NCBI GenBank assembly: GCA_030267565.1 | Contig: BRXU01000066.1 | Location: 62,001-126,000, forward strand | Direction of reading: 5' to 3' | Source: Pleodorina starrii | Lineage: Eukaryota > Chlorophyta > Chlorophyceae > Chlamydomonadales > Volvocaceae | DNA: 64,000 nucleotides | Part shown: one piece after another, positions 51,030-59,749 of the stretch | How positions within the stretch are numbered: position 1 is the stretch's first letter | How the letters are laid out: every line of letters starts with the position of its first letter | Notes under the pieces: generated by a model | Seen by the model: only the letters and a program-made list of their open reading frames with translations | Database searches by the model: none | Told to the model about the DNA's origin: nothing | Translations under genes and position numbers: made by a program

Positions 51030-52975
51030 GCGGCCGGTTCCAGAGCCGGTGCGGGCTGGGCGGTGGGCAGCTGGGTGCGGCGGGAGATCCGCCCGGCGCG
51101 TACCCCGTTGGCGATGATCAGGATTTCGGCCACCTCGTGTACCAGCACCACCGCGGCCAACCCGAGGATCCCGAACAGGGCCAGGGGGATCAGCACCGCG
51201 ATCAGCGCCAGGGACACCCCGACATTCTGCAGCATGATCGAGCGGGTCCGCCGGGCGTGCTCGAGGGCTTGGGGCAGGTGGTGGAGGTCCTCGCCCATCA
51301 AGGCGATGTCGGCGGTCTCGATGGCCACGTCGGTGCCCATTGCGCCCATGGCGATGCCGATGTCGGCGGTGGCCAGGGCGGGGGCGTCGTTGACGCCGTC
51401 ACCGACCATCGCCGTGGGGCGCTGCGCCTTGAGGGTGCGGATGATCTCGGCTTTGTCCTCCGGGCGCAGGTCGGCGTGGACCTGGGTGATCCCGGCGGCT
51501 GCGGCCAGGGCATGGGCGGTGAGAGTGTTGTCCCCGGTGAGCATCGCGGTGGTGTACCCGGCGCGGTTGAGCCGGGTGATCACCTCCCGGGCCTCCGGGC
51601 GCAGCTCATCGCGCACCGCGATCGCCCCAAGAACCTTCCCGTCCTGCTCGATGAGCACGGCGGTGGCCCCGGAGCGCTGCATCCGCTCGATCTCGGCGGC
51701 CAGGGGCCCCGGGTCGATCCACCCGGGCCGGCCCAGGCGCAGGCGGGCGCCGTCCAGGGTGCCGTAGAGCCCGGCCCCGGGCACGGTGTCCACCTGGGTC
51801 ACCTCGGCCCGCTCAGGTGTGGCGGCGAGGATGGCCCGGGCCAGGGGGTGTTCGCTGCGGGCCTCCAACCCGGCGGCCAGCCCCAGCACCTGCTGCCGGT
51901 CCACCCCGCCAGCGGTGGCGACCTCGATGACGGCCGGGGCGTTGCGGGTGAGGGTGCCGGTCTTGTCCAAGGCGATGGTGCCGATCTTGCCCAGGGTCTC
52001 CACCGCGGCCCCGCCCTTGATCAGCACCCCGATGCGGCTGGCGGCTCCGACCGAGGCCACCACGGTGACGGGCACCGAGATCGCCAGGGCGCACGGGGAA
52101 GCGGCGACCAGCACGACCAGGGCGCGTTCGAACCACAGGACCGGCTCCCCCACGATGAACCCGTAGGCGATGATCAGGGCGGCGACGATGAGGATGCCCG
52201 GCACCAGGCGTTTGGCGATCGCATCGGCCAGTCGCTGGCCGGGGCCTTTGCGGGACTGCTCGGTCTCGACGATGTGCACGATCTTCGCCAAGGAATTGTC
52301 CTCGGCGGTGCTGGTGACTTCCACCTCCAGCGGGCCGGTGCCGTTGATGGACCCGGCGTAGACCTCCGCGCCGGGGCCGGCCTCCACGGGCACGGACTCC
52401 CCGGTCAGCGCCGAAGTGTCCAGGGAGGTGCGCCCGGTGAGGATCCGCCCATCGGTGGCCACCCGCTCCCCGGGCCGCACCACCATCCGGTCCCCCAGTA
52501 CCAGCTCAGCCGGGGGCACGGTGACCTGCACCCCGGCCCGGAGCACCGTGGCCTGATCCGGGACCAGCTCCAGCAGCGCGCGCAGCCCGCGCCGGGTGCG
52601 CGCCACCGAGTACTCCTCCAGGGCCTCGGCGATGGCGTAGAGGAAGGCCAGCATCGCCGCTTCCTCGATCTGCCCCAGGGCGACCGCTCCGACGGCGGCG
52701 ATGGTCATCAGGGTCCCGACCCCGATCTTGCCCCGGGCCAGCCGGCGCAGCGTGGAGGGCACGAACGTCCATCCGGCCGCCAGCAGCGCGCCCGTCTCCA
52801 GGCTCAGCGCCACCCACAGAGGAACCCCGGCCAGCGACAGGATCCAGCCGGCCAGCAGCAGCACCCCGGCCGCGGCGGCGAACCGGACCTCGCGCACCTG
52901 CCAGAAGCCCTCGGCCTCCTCCCCGGCCTCACCGGTTTCGTTCTTCTCGTCGCTGCATCCGCAGGCATCGCTCAT
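51026..52975 (-). CDS. cadA: Heavy-metal P-type ATPase (Cd/Zn/Pb exporter)
   Basis: A 649-residue P1B-ATPase: transmembrane metal motif AASPCALAI (SPC), phosphorylation site DKTGTLTRN, actuator TGES, hinge MLTGDN and MVGDGVNDAPAL. About eight helices; VLVHEVAEILIIANG ends the last. It has no full N-terminal HMA domain, only a short CGC-containing, acidic leader (MSDACGCSDEKNE). The SPC motif and company of CmtR-like and LspA genes point to Cd2+/Zn2+/Pb2+ export. It overlaps both neighbours by ATGA. Confidence 0.93.
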   Translation of the reverse strand: MSDACGCSDEKNETGEAGEEAEGFWQVREVRFAAAAGVLLLAGWILSLAGVPLWVALSLETGALLAAGWTFVPSTLRRLARGKIGVGTLMTIAAVGAVALGQIEEAAMLAFLYAIAEALEEYSVARTRRGLRALLELVPDQATVLRAGVQVTVPPAELVLGDRMVVRPGERVATDGRILTGRTSLDTSALTGESVPVEAGPGAEVYAGSINGTGPLEVEVTSTAEDNSLAKIVHIVETEQSRKGPGQRLADAIAKRLVPGILIVAALIIAYGFIVGEPVLWFERALVVLVAASPCALAISVPVTVVASVGAASRIGVLIKGGAAVETLGKIGTIALDKTGTLTRNAPAVIEVATAGGVDRQQVLGLAAGLEARSEHPLARAILAATPERAEVTQVDTVPGAGLYGTLDGARLRLGRPGWIDPGPLAAEIERMQRSGATAVLIEQDGKVLGAIAVRDELRPEAREVITRLNRAGYTTAMLTGDNTLTAHALAAAAGITQVHADLRPEDKAEIIRTLKAQRPTAMVGDGVNDAPALATADIGIAMGAMGTDVAIETADIALMGEDLHHLPQALEHARRTRSIMLQNVGVSLALIAVLIPLALFGILGLAAVVLVHEVAEILIIANGVRAGRISRRTQLPTAQPAPALEPAA

Positions 52976-53358
52976 CGGGTGATCTCCTGAATCTGGGGGG
53001 TGTCACGGGCATCCAGCCCGTAGTTCGGGCACAGACTCACGGCGTTGCCGGTGGCCGCCAGCAGCACCTCAGTGGCGGCCAGCACGTCCATCAGCTCCGG
53101 GCGGGTCAGCGAGTAGTACACGCTGCGCCCCTGCGCCCGACCCTGCACCAGCCCGCAACCACGCAAGCACGCCACATGGCCGGACACGGTCGACTGGGCC
53201 AGCCCCAGCTCGCTGGTGAGATCACGCACCCGCACCTCCCCGGAAGCCAAGCGCTGCACAATCGCCAGCCGGGTCGGGTCACTGAGGGAGTGGAACAACG
53301 CCGCCGCCGGATCCAACACCTCACAAGGGGCATCCGGAACATACTCTGAAATCGTCAT
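52972..53358 (-). CDS. ArsR/SmtB-family metal sensor, second CmtR-like copy
   Basis: A 128-residue paralogue of the regulator at 49815: STVSGHVACLRGCGLV with the two Cys, and NAVSLCPNYG with the third. An extra Cys lies near the N-terminus (DAPCEV). ATG 53358; the frame continues upstream but without coding character. It is first in the ArsR-cadA-lspA operon and should repress it. The 81-bp gap to the divergent ccdA gene is the likely operator. Confidence 0.88.
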   Translation of the reverse strand: MTISEYVPDAPCEVLDPAAALFHSLSDPTRLAIVQRLASGEVRVRDLTSELGLAQSTVSGHVACLRGCGLVQGRAQGRSVYYSLTRPELMDVLAATEVLLAATGNAVSLCPNYGLDARDTPQIQEITR

Positions 53359-53439
53359 GGACCGATGATAACCGTGTTTTGGGCTGACAGTGGTCATGTG
53401 CGGTAGTCTCAGGGCGCCCCCTGGCCCGAGGAGATGGTG

Positions 53440-54189
53440 ATGACGATTGGCGGCTACTTCGCCGAGACGGTGAACTCCGGGGCCCTGCTCATCGCCGTGC
53501 CCTTGGCGGTGATCGCCGGGATCGTCTCTTTCATCTCCCCGTGCATCCTGCCGTTGGTGCCCGGCTACCTCGGCTACGTCTCCGGGCTGACCGATCCGAC
53601 CCGGGCCGACAACCGGCGGCGGGTGCTGGCCGGGGTGGGGCTGTTCATCCTGGGTTTCGCGGCCGTGTTCACTGTCTACGGGGCGGCCTTCGGCGCCATC
53701 GGGGGCTGGTTGGTGCGGTGGCAGGATCCGCTGATGCGGGTGTTGGGGGTGTTCGTGGCGCTCATGGGCCTGGTGCTGGTCGGGAAGTTCCCCTTCCTGC
53801 AGCAGACCAAGAAGCTGTCCTTCCAACCCCGCACCGGCATCGCCGGCGCCCCGCTGCTCGGGGTGGTCTTCGGCCTGGGTTGGACCCCCTGCATGGGCCC
53901 GACCCTGAGTGCGGTGCTGGCGCTGAGCACCACCACCGGCGGGGCCTGGCGCGGAGCCCTGCTGGGCTTCACCTACTGCCTGGGCCTGGGCATTCCATTC
54001 GTGCTGGTCGCGGCCGGGCTCAACTGGGTCACCACGACCCTGAGCTACATCCGCCGCAACATCCGCACCTTCAACATCGCCGGCGGCTCCGTACTGATCG
54101 CCGTGGGGCTGCTGATGGTGACCGGGATCTGGATGCAGTGGATCTATCAGCTCCAAAGCCTCGCCGGCACCTTCATCACTCCTGTCTGA
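53440..54189 (+). CDS. ccdA: Cytochrome c biogenesis protein CcdA
   Basis: A 249-residue membrane protein with six helices and the two redox-active Cys in [14 protein letters not shown] (about residue 30) and [12 protein letters not shown] (about residue 150). It carries electrons across the membrane from cytoplasmic thioredoxin to extracytoplasmic partners. ATG 53440 has CGAGGAG at good spacing; ATG 53434 is too close to it. It feeds the TlpA/ResA-like protein encoded at 55660. Confidence 0.93.
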   Translation: MTIGGYFAETVNSGALLIAVPLAVIAGIVSFISPCILPLVPGYLGYVSGLTDPTRADNRRRVLAGVGLFILGFAAVFTVYGAAFGAIGGWLVRWQDPLMRVLGVFVALMGLVLVGKFPFLQQTKKLSFQPRTGIAGAPLLGVVFGLGWTPCMGPTLSAVLALSTTTGGAWRGALLGFTYCLGLGIPFVLVAAGLNWVTTTLSYIRRNIRTFNIAGGSVLIAVGLLMVTGIWMQWIYQLQSLAGTFITPV

Positions 54190-54270
54190 GCCCGGGAGAA
54201 CATCCCCGGCTTGTGACGCACCGAATCCCAACACCCACCGATTCACCACACCACCACCCAGGAGCACACC

Positions 54271-55206
54271 ATGGCGAAGATCTACCACGACGTGACCGAG
54301 CTCGTGGGTCGCACCCCGCTCGTCCACCTCAACCGGCTCGACGAGGGCCTGCCCGGCAACGTGGCCGTGAAGCTGGAGTTCTACAGCCCGGCGAACTCCG
54401 TCAAGGACCGCATCGGGGTCTCCATCGTCGACGCCGCCGAGAAGTCCGGGAAGCTCAAGCCCGGCGGCACGATCGTCGAGGGCACCTCCGGCAACACCGG
54501 CATCGCCCTGGCCATGGTCGGCGCGGCCCGCGGCTACAAGGTGATCCTCACCATGCCCGAGACCATGTCCACCGAGCGGCGGGTCATGCTCCGCGCCTAC
54601 GGCGCCCAGATCGTGCTCACCCCGGGTACGGAGGGCATGCGCGGGGCGGTCGAGAAGGCCCAGGAGATCGTCGAGTCGACCGAGAACGCCGTGCTGGCCA
54701 AGCAGTTCGCCAACGAGGCCAACCCGGCGATCCACTACGCCACCACGGGCCCGGAGATCTGGGAGGACACCGACGGCGAGGTCGACGTGTTCGTCTCCGG
54801 CGTGGGCACCGGCGGGACCATCACCGGGGCGGGGCGCTACCTGCGCGAGCAGAAGCCGGACATCCGCCTGCTCGTGGTCGAGCCGGCCGACTCCCCGCTG
54901 CTGACCGAGGGCAAGGCCGGCCCGCACAAGATCCAGGGCCTGGGCGCGAACTTCGTGCCCGACAACCTCGACCGGGAGATCTACGACGACGTCTACGACG
55001 TGAGCGTCGAGGACTCCGTGCGGGTGGCCCGCGAGCTGGGCACCAAGGAGGGCATCCTCGGCGGGATCTCCTCGGGCGCCATCGTCTGGGCCGCCCTGCA
55101 GGAGGCCGCCAAGGAGGAGAACCGGGACAAGCTGATCGTGGCGATCGTGTGCGACTTCGGGGAGCGCTACATCTCGACGCTGCTCTACGAGGACATCCGC
55201 GGCTGA
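54271..55206 (+). CDS. cysK: Cysteine synthase A
   Basis: A 311-residue O-acetylserine sulfhydrylase. The PLP Lys is in SPANSVKDRIG (about residue 43), the substrate loop is EGTSGNTGIALA, and the phosphate-binding region is SGVGTGGTITG. It makes cysteine from O-acetylserine and sulfide. It sits between ccdA and the TlpA/resB genes, an odd place for a metabolic enzyme. No cysE is visible. The codon use is more uniform and GC-rich than in the neighbours, which might mean separate origin. Confidence 0.95.
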   Translation: MAKIYHDVTELVGRTPLVHLNRLDEGLPGNVAVKLEFYSPANSVKDRIGVSIVDAAEKSGKLKPGGTIVEGTSGNTGIALAMVGAARGYKVILTMPETMSTERRVMLRAYGAQIVLTPGTEGMRGAVEKAQEIVESTENAVLAKQFANEANPAIHYATTGPEIWEDTDGEVDVFVSGVGTGGTITGAGRYLREQKPDIRLLVVEPADSPLLTEGKAGPHKIQGLGANFVPDNLDREIYDDVYDVSVEDSVRVARELGTKEGILGGISSGAIVWAALQEAAKEENRDKLIVAIVCDFGERYISTLLYEDIRG

Positions 55207-55659
55207 GGCCCTGCCAGGGTTGCCGACCCACATCACCGATCCGCAGCTGCCGCAAGCCATCACTAAGGCCGAGCTGATGGCCCGCGTGCTGGCCGAGAAC
55301 GGCCTGGGGCACGTGGGTCTCGCCCTCGATTTGGAGTCCCCGTAGCTGTCCGCCGGAGGAGAACTGCGCGTGGTCATTCCCTGGAGTCCGCCCTAACCGC
55401 GGCACCTCCGTCTCGGGCCGCATCGCCATTGCCCGGAGAGCCAATGCCCCCGCAGCCGGTGGTCGCCGCCCCGACGGCAACGGTGATTCCCGTTGCTATG
55501 ATCGACGTATAACGATCATCTCTGAGTGTGCCGGCGTGCGCCTCAGGTCCTCGACAACAGGCCCGCCGTGTTGCGCTCAGAGGCCTATCGGCTTCCCGGT
55601 TCATCGTTTCCGGGGTCAGCCCCTACCCGTCCCCGAGCCCGTTTCGACCCTGAGGTGAA
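55207..55659. other. Spacer after cysK with a possible gene remnant
   Basis: An open plus-strand frame, about 55215-55345 (ending ...VGLALDLESP then TAG), has coding-like bias but no clear start or known domain; it may be the start or end of a lost gene. The rest holds no gene. An A+T-rich patch near 55496-55520 could be a promoter for the cytochrome c genes. Confidence 0.35.
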
Positions 55660-56289
55660 ATGCCCGTGCCCTCGAACTCTTCACTGCCCACCCACCCGTC
55701 CCGCCGCCGTGTGCTCTCCTTGGCCGGTGCAGGAGTCCTCGGGGTGGTCATGGCCGGCTGCGGTGCGGAGGAAGATCCCCTGGCCCAACAGGCCAACACG
55801 GGAGATGAGAAGGGCTACATCGCCGGGGACGGCACCGTCTCGGAGTACGCCCCGGATCAGCGGGGGGAGCCGGTGCAGTTCAGCGGCACCCTTTTCGATG
55901 GGACCGAGCTCTCGGCCGAGGACTTGCGGGGGAAGCCCGCGCTGCTGAACTTCTGGTACGCGGCCTGCCCTCCGTGCCGGGTGGAGGCCCCGGACCTCGC
56001 CGAACTCGCCCAGCAGTTCGAGGGGCAGATCGCCTTCTACGGGGTAAACCTGCGCGATGATCAGGCCACGGCCGAGGCCTTCGAGCGGACCTTCGGGATC
56101 CCGTACCCCTCCTTCGAAGACAAGGACGGGAAGGTGGTGATGGCCCTGAACGCCTATGTGCCCCCGCGGGCGGTGCCCACCACGCTGGTGCTCGACGCCC
56201 AAGGCCGGGTCGCAGCCCGCATCCTCGGGATCGCAGACCGGTCCATCCTCGAGACCCTCCTCGAGGACACGGTGGCCGAGACAGCATGA
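55660..56289 (+). CDS. resA: TlpA/ResA-like thiol-disulfide oxidoreductase lipoprotein
   Basis: A 209-residue thioredoxin-fold protein with a Tat-like signal (RRRVLSLAGAG) and lipobox (VMAGC). The redox motif CPPC is in NFWYAACPPCRVEAP, and the cis-Pro is in RAVPTTLVLD. It reduces apocytochrome c haem-site thiols with electrons from CcdA. It is followed by resB and ccsB, which together form system II maturation. Confidence 0.9.
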   Translation: MPVPSNSSLPTHPSRRRVLSLAGAGVLGVVMAGCGAEEDPLAQQANTGDEKGYIAGDGTVSEYAPDQRGEPVQFSGTLFDGTELSAEDLRGKPALLNFWYAACPPCRVEAPDLAELAQQFEGQIAFYGVNLRDDQATAEAFERTFGIPYPSFEDKDGKVVMALNAYVPPRAVPTTLVLDAQGRVAARILGIADRSILETLLEDTVAETA

Positions 56290-56338
56290 CTTCCGGCACC
56301 CCCTCCGCCGTCCCCGCACAGGGAGCTGAAAGGTCACC

Positions 56339-58087
56339 ATGAGCACCACTAGCAGCAGGCAGAGCACCCCTGAGGACACCCCCGGCAGGGGCCCCCGAGG
56401 CTCTTCGCCCACCGGACCCGGCAAGAACCCCAGGGATGTCGAGCTGCCGGCGCTGGGGCCGGTCGGGATGGCCCGGTGGGCGTGGGCGCAGCTGACGAAG
56501 ATGAACACCGCCCTGTTCCTGCTGCTGTTGCTGGCGGTGGCGGCGGTGCCCGGCTCGACCTTCCCGCAGCGGATCCAGGACACGGGTGCGGTGGCCGACT
56601 ACATCGATGCCAACCTGACCCTGGGCCCGTGGCTGGACCGGCTGCAGTTCTTCGACGTGTTCTCCTCCGTGTGGTTCTCCGCGATCTACATCCTGCTGTT
56701 TGTCTCCTTGGTGGGGTGCGTACTGCCCCGGGCGGGCAAGCACTGGCGGGCCTGGCGGGCGCAGCCCCCGCGCACCCCTAAACGGCTGGAACGGCTGCCC
56801 GAGCACCGCCGCCTGGTCCTCGGTGGGCCCGCGGACGCCCCGGCCCCGGACGAGGTCGTGGCCCAGGCCGCCCGCCTGCTGGGCAAGCGCGGCTACCGGG
56901 TGGCCGTGCGCGACACAGGAGGACCGGCGCCGTCGGTGGCCGCCGAGCGGGGAATGTGGAAGGAGGTCGGCAACGTCGTCTTCCACCTGGCGCTGCTGGG
57001 CGTGCTGGTCTCCGTGGCCGTGGGGTCCCTGTTCGGCTTCAAGGGCCAGAAGATCCTCGTGGAGGGCGATTCGTTCGCCAACTCGTTGATCAACTACGAC
57101 GCGTTCATCCCGGGCACCAACTTCGACGCCGACCAGCTGGAGCCGTTCTCTCTCACTCTGGAGAACTTCGAGGTCGAGTTCTACCGCGACACCGCCGTTC
57201 CCAGCCAGTACGGGACCCCGGTGGACTTCACCGCCGAGGTCACCGTCCAGCAACCCGGAGGACAGCCGCGGCAGGAGACCCTGAAGGTCAACGCCCCGGT
57301 CAACGTCGACGGGGTGAAGTCGTTCCTGATCGGCAACGGCTACGCCCCCCTGATCCGGGTGACCGACGGCAACGGCGACGTCGCCTTCGAGGGGCCGGTG
57401 GTGGGCATTCCTTCCGACGGGGTCTACACCTCCTCACTCGTGCTCAAGGTCCCCGACGCCGCCCCGGACCAGCTGGGCTTCACCGGCCTGCTGCTGCCCA
57501 CCGCCGTCACCGGGGCCGACGGGCTCCCGCGGTCGGCGGATCCGGGACTGGCCAACCCGAAGCTGATCCTGTCCTCCTACTCCGGGGACCTCGGACTGGA
57601 CTCCGGAGTCCCCCAGAACGTCTACGCCCTCGACGTCGAAGGGCTCACCGAGCTCAACGGCATGCTCACCCCCGATGGGCCGATCACCCTGGATGCCGCG
57701 GACCCGGTCTACGAGCTGCCCCAGGGCAAAGGCACGATCGAGTTCCTCGACGTGAAGCGCTACGTGGGCCTGGACATCGTCTACGACCCGGGACGGACGG
57801 GCGCCTTCGTGTCCTTCGTGCTGGCCTTCACGGGCCTGTTGATGTCGATGTTCATCGCCCGCCGCCGCCTCTGGGTGAGGGCCTCGGAAGGCCTCGACAA
57901 GGACGGGGCCCCAGCCACAATCCTGGAGTACGGTCTGCTGGCTCGCGGGGAGGACCCCCGGCTGGCGGCCGAGGCGCAACGGCTGGGCGAGCTGTTCACC
58001 CAGCAGTGGGGCACCGCGCCCCCGCCCGCTGACGCTGCCGCACACCCCAAAACGAGCAGGGCCCGCAGCGGCCCGGCCCACAACTGA
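56339..58087 (+). CDS. resB: Cytochrome c biogenesis protein ResB (Ccs1)
   Basis: A 582-residue membrane protein. Three N-terminal helices are visible (NTALFLLLLLAVAAVPGSTF; VWFSAIYILLFVSLVGCVLP; VVFHLALLGVLVSVAVGSLF), then a large extracytoplasmic domain and a last helix (FVSFVLAFTGLLMSMFIARR). ResB and CcsB form the haem lyase/export complex. Start ATG 56339 after GGTCACC. The N-terminal 40 residues are Pro/Thr-rich and cytoplasmic. Confidence 0.92.
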   Translation: MSTTSSRQSTPEDTPGRGPRGSSPTGPGKNPRDVELPALGPVGMARWAWAQLTKMNTALFLLLLLAVAAVPGSTFPQRIQDTGAVADYIDANLTLGPWLDRLQFFDVFSSVWFSAIYILLFVSLVGCVLPRAGKHWRAWRAQPPRTPKRLERLPEHRRLVLGGPADAPAPDEVVAQAARLLGKRGYRVAVRDTGGPAPSVAAERGMWKEVGNVVFHLALLGVLVSVAVGSLFGFKGQKILVEGDSFANSLINYDAFIPGTNFDADQLEPFSLTLENFEVEFYRDTAVPSQYGTPVDFTAEVTVQQPGGQPRQETLKVNAPVNVDGVKSFLIGNGYAPLIRVTDGNGDVAFEGPVVGIPSDGVYTSSLVLKVPDAAPDQLGFTGLLLPTAVTGADGLPRSADPGLANPKLILSSYSGDLGLDSGVPQNVYALDVEGLTELNGMLTPDGPITLDAADPVYELPQGKGTIEFLDVKRYVGLDIVYDPGRTGAFVSFVLAFTGLLMSMFIARRRLWVRASEGLDKDGAPATILEYGLLARGEDPRLAAEAQRLGELFTQQWGTAPPPADAAAHPKTSRARSGPAHN

Positions 58088-58100
58088 GAGGACACCACCG

Positions 58101-59180
58101 ATGACCGTCAATGAGGACCTGGGCGCCTGGAGCCAGTTGTTCATGCTCCTGGCCGCCATGACCTACCTGGTGGCCTTCGTGGCCTTCGCCTGGGACATGG
58201 CCTCCCACTCCAAGATCCTGCGCAGGACCCGCCCCGAGCAACACAACAGCTCGGAAGGGCAACTGGTCGGCGCGGCAACCATTGCCACGGTGAACACGGT
58301 GGAGGCCGATGATTCCCGGGCCGGGCTGGGCACCGGTGACCGCGGCCGCGGGTACCCGGCCTCCGCCCAGTCGGTGCTGGCCGAACACGTCGCTGACTCC
58401 TCCATGCGCTACACCGGGACCCGCCGCCCAGCGGCCCGGGCGGCCGTGACCGTCATGGTCCTGGCCTTCGCCCTGCACGCCGTGGCCGTGATGGCCCGGG
58501 CGGTGGCCGCCGGACGGGTGCCCTGGGGCAACATGTACGAGTTCGCCACCACCGGGGCACTCGTCGTGGCCGGGGTCTACCTGGGTGCGCTGCTGCTGAG
58601 GGACCTGCGCTTCGTGGGCACCCTTGTCACCGGGCTCGTGGTGATCATGCTCACCGCCGCCACCATCGGCTTCCCCACCCCGGTGGGCCCGCTGGTCCCC
58701 GCGCTGCAGTCCTGGTGGCTGGTGATCCACGTGTCCATCGCCGTGGCCGCCTCCGGGATCTTCACCATCACCTTCGCCATGGCCGTCCTCCAACTGCTGC
58801 AGGCCCGCCGGGAGAAAGCCATTCTGGCCGGTGAGGCCCCCGGCATGGGCTTCCTGGGCATGGTGCCCTCCGCCCAGGCGCTGGAGAACCTGTCCTTCCG
58901 GCTCAACGCGATCGGCTTCGCGTTCTGGACCTTCACCCTGGCCGCCGGCGCCATCTGGGCCGAGCAGTCCTGGGGCCGCTACTGGGGCTGGGACGTCAAA
59001 GAAGTCTGGACGTTCGTGATCTGGGTCGTCTACGCCGCCTACATGCACGCTAGGGCCACCCGCGGCTGGACCGGCACCCGCTCAGCCTGGCTGTCCATCG
59101 TCGGATACCTGTGCGTCATCTTCAACTTCGCCGTCGTCAACACGGTCTTCACCGGCCTGCACTCTTACTCCGGGCTGTAA
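58101..59180 (+). CDS. ccsB: Cytochrome c biogenesis protein CcsB/ResC
   Basis: A 359-residue membrane protein with about eight helices. The haem-handling Trp-rich motif is WGRYWGWDVKEVW (about residue 293), with conserved His in the flanking helices (WWLVIHVSIAVAASG; YMHARATRG). It partners ResB in presenting haem to apocytochromes. It begins 13 bp after resB with GAGAGGACACCACCG upstream. Confidence 0.93.
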   Translation: MTVNEDLGAWSQLFMLLAAMTYLVAFVAFAWDMASHSKILRRTRPEQHNSSEGQLVGAATIATVNTVEADDSRAGLGTGDRGRGYPASAQSVLAEHVADSSMRYTGTRRPAARAAVTVMVLAFALHAVAVMARAVAAGRVPWGNMYEFATTGALVVAGVYLGALLLRDLRFVGTLVTGLVVIMLTAATIGFPTPVGPLVPALQSWWLVIHVSIAVAASGIFTITFAMAVLQLLQARREKAILAGEAPGMGFLGMVPSAQALENLSFRLNAIGFAFWTFTLAAGAIWAEQSWGRYWGWDVKEVWTFVIWVVYAAYMHARATRGWTGTRSAWLSIVGYLCVIFNFAVVNTVFTGLHSYSGL

Positions 59181-59501
59181 CCCCGGCGGCGTAGACCGCC
59201 AGCTACGGGGCGGGATTCGTCGTGATCCAGCAGGGAACGGATTGCAGAAACAGGCACGGAAAGAACCCATGGGCCGCTGCCCCGCGGCGCTGGGGCGCGC
59301 ATCAGGGATACTCCCGGCGCCGCCCTGCGATGGCGTCCCGATCACGGCACCCCGCCCCAGCACTTCCTTGATTTCCGGGCCCGAGAAGGACCCCTTTCGC
59401 AGCGCCCATCCAGGCACCACCACGGCCAGGCGGATATCTTCTTGGCGCATCGACCGGCCGGTGCCGGTGCCCGGTACTCAGACATCCAGCAAAGGTCACC
59501 C
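59181..59501. other. Spacer after ccsB with a weak terminator
   Basis: CCCCG at 59181 and GGCGG-CGTAGA-CCGCC inside with CGGGG at 59206-59210 could form a weak terminator for the ccd-res operon. Nothing else recognised in 320 bp. Confidence 0.4.
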
Positions 59502-59705
59502 GTGAAGCGCTCTGCCACCATCACCGCCCTCGTCCTGGGGTGCGCTCTGGTGCTGCCCGGATATACCGGCAGCATCGAAGAAGCAGCCGAGGAGAAATCC
59601 TCCGGAACTCCCGTTGCTGCAAGCGGAGTCAGCGCCCTGGAGGCGGTTGGCATTCACCTAAGGCTTCCCCCCAGTAACATGCACGCGAACCACGTGCCGG
59701 AGTGA
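59502..59705 (+). CDS. Small secreted or lipoprotein-like peptide, possibly truncated
   Basis: A 67-residue protein from GTG 59502 behind AAAGGTCACCC. The N-terminus is signal-like (VKRSATITALVLGCALVLPG), followed by an acidic segment (SIEEAAEEKSSG). The end (SALEAVGIHLRLPPSNM) reads as if it entered a domain and stops early. It may be the surviving 5' end of a larger secreted protein. No family recognised. Confidence 0.5.
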   Translation: MKRSATITALVLGCALVLPGYTGSIEEAAEEKSSGTPVAASGVSALEAVGIHLRLPPSNMHANHVPE

Positions 59706-59749
59706 ATCGCACCAGGTCCCGTGGAGGCTCTGTCCCAGGTTTCGCCCTA

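Noticed and set aside
52972..55377. A very long minus-strand open frame antisense to ccdA and cysK
   Set aside because: Beyond the ArsR gene it is antisense to clearly coded genes and reads as low-complexity His/Gly/Arg/Asp sequence typical of high-GC shadows.
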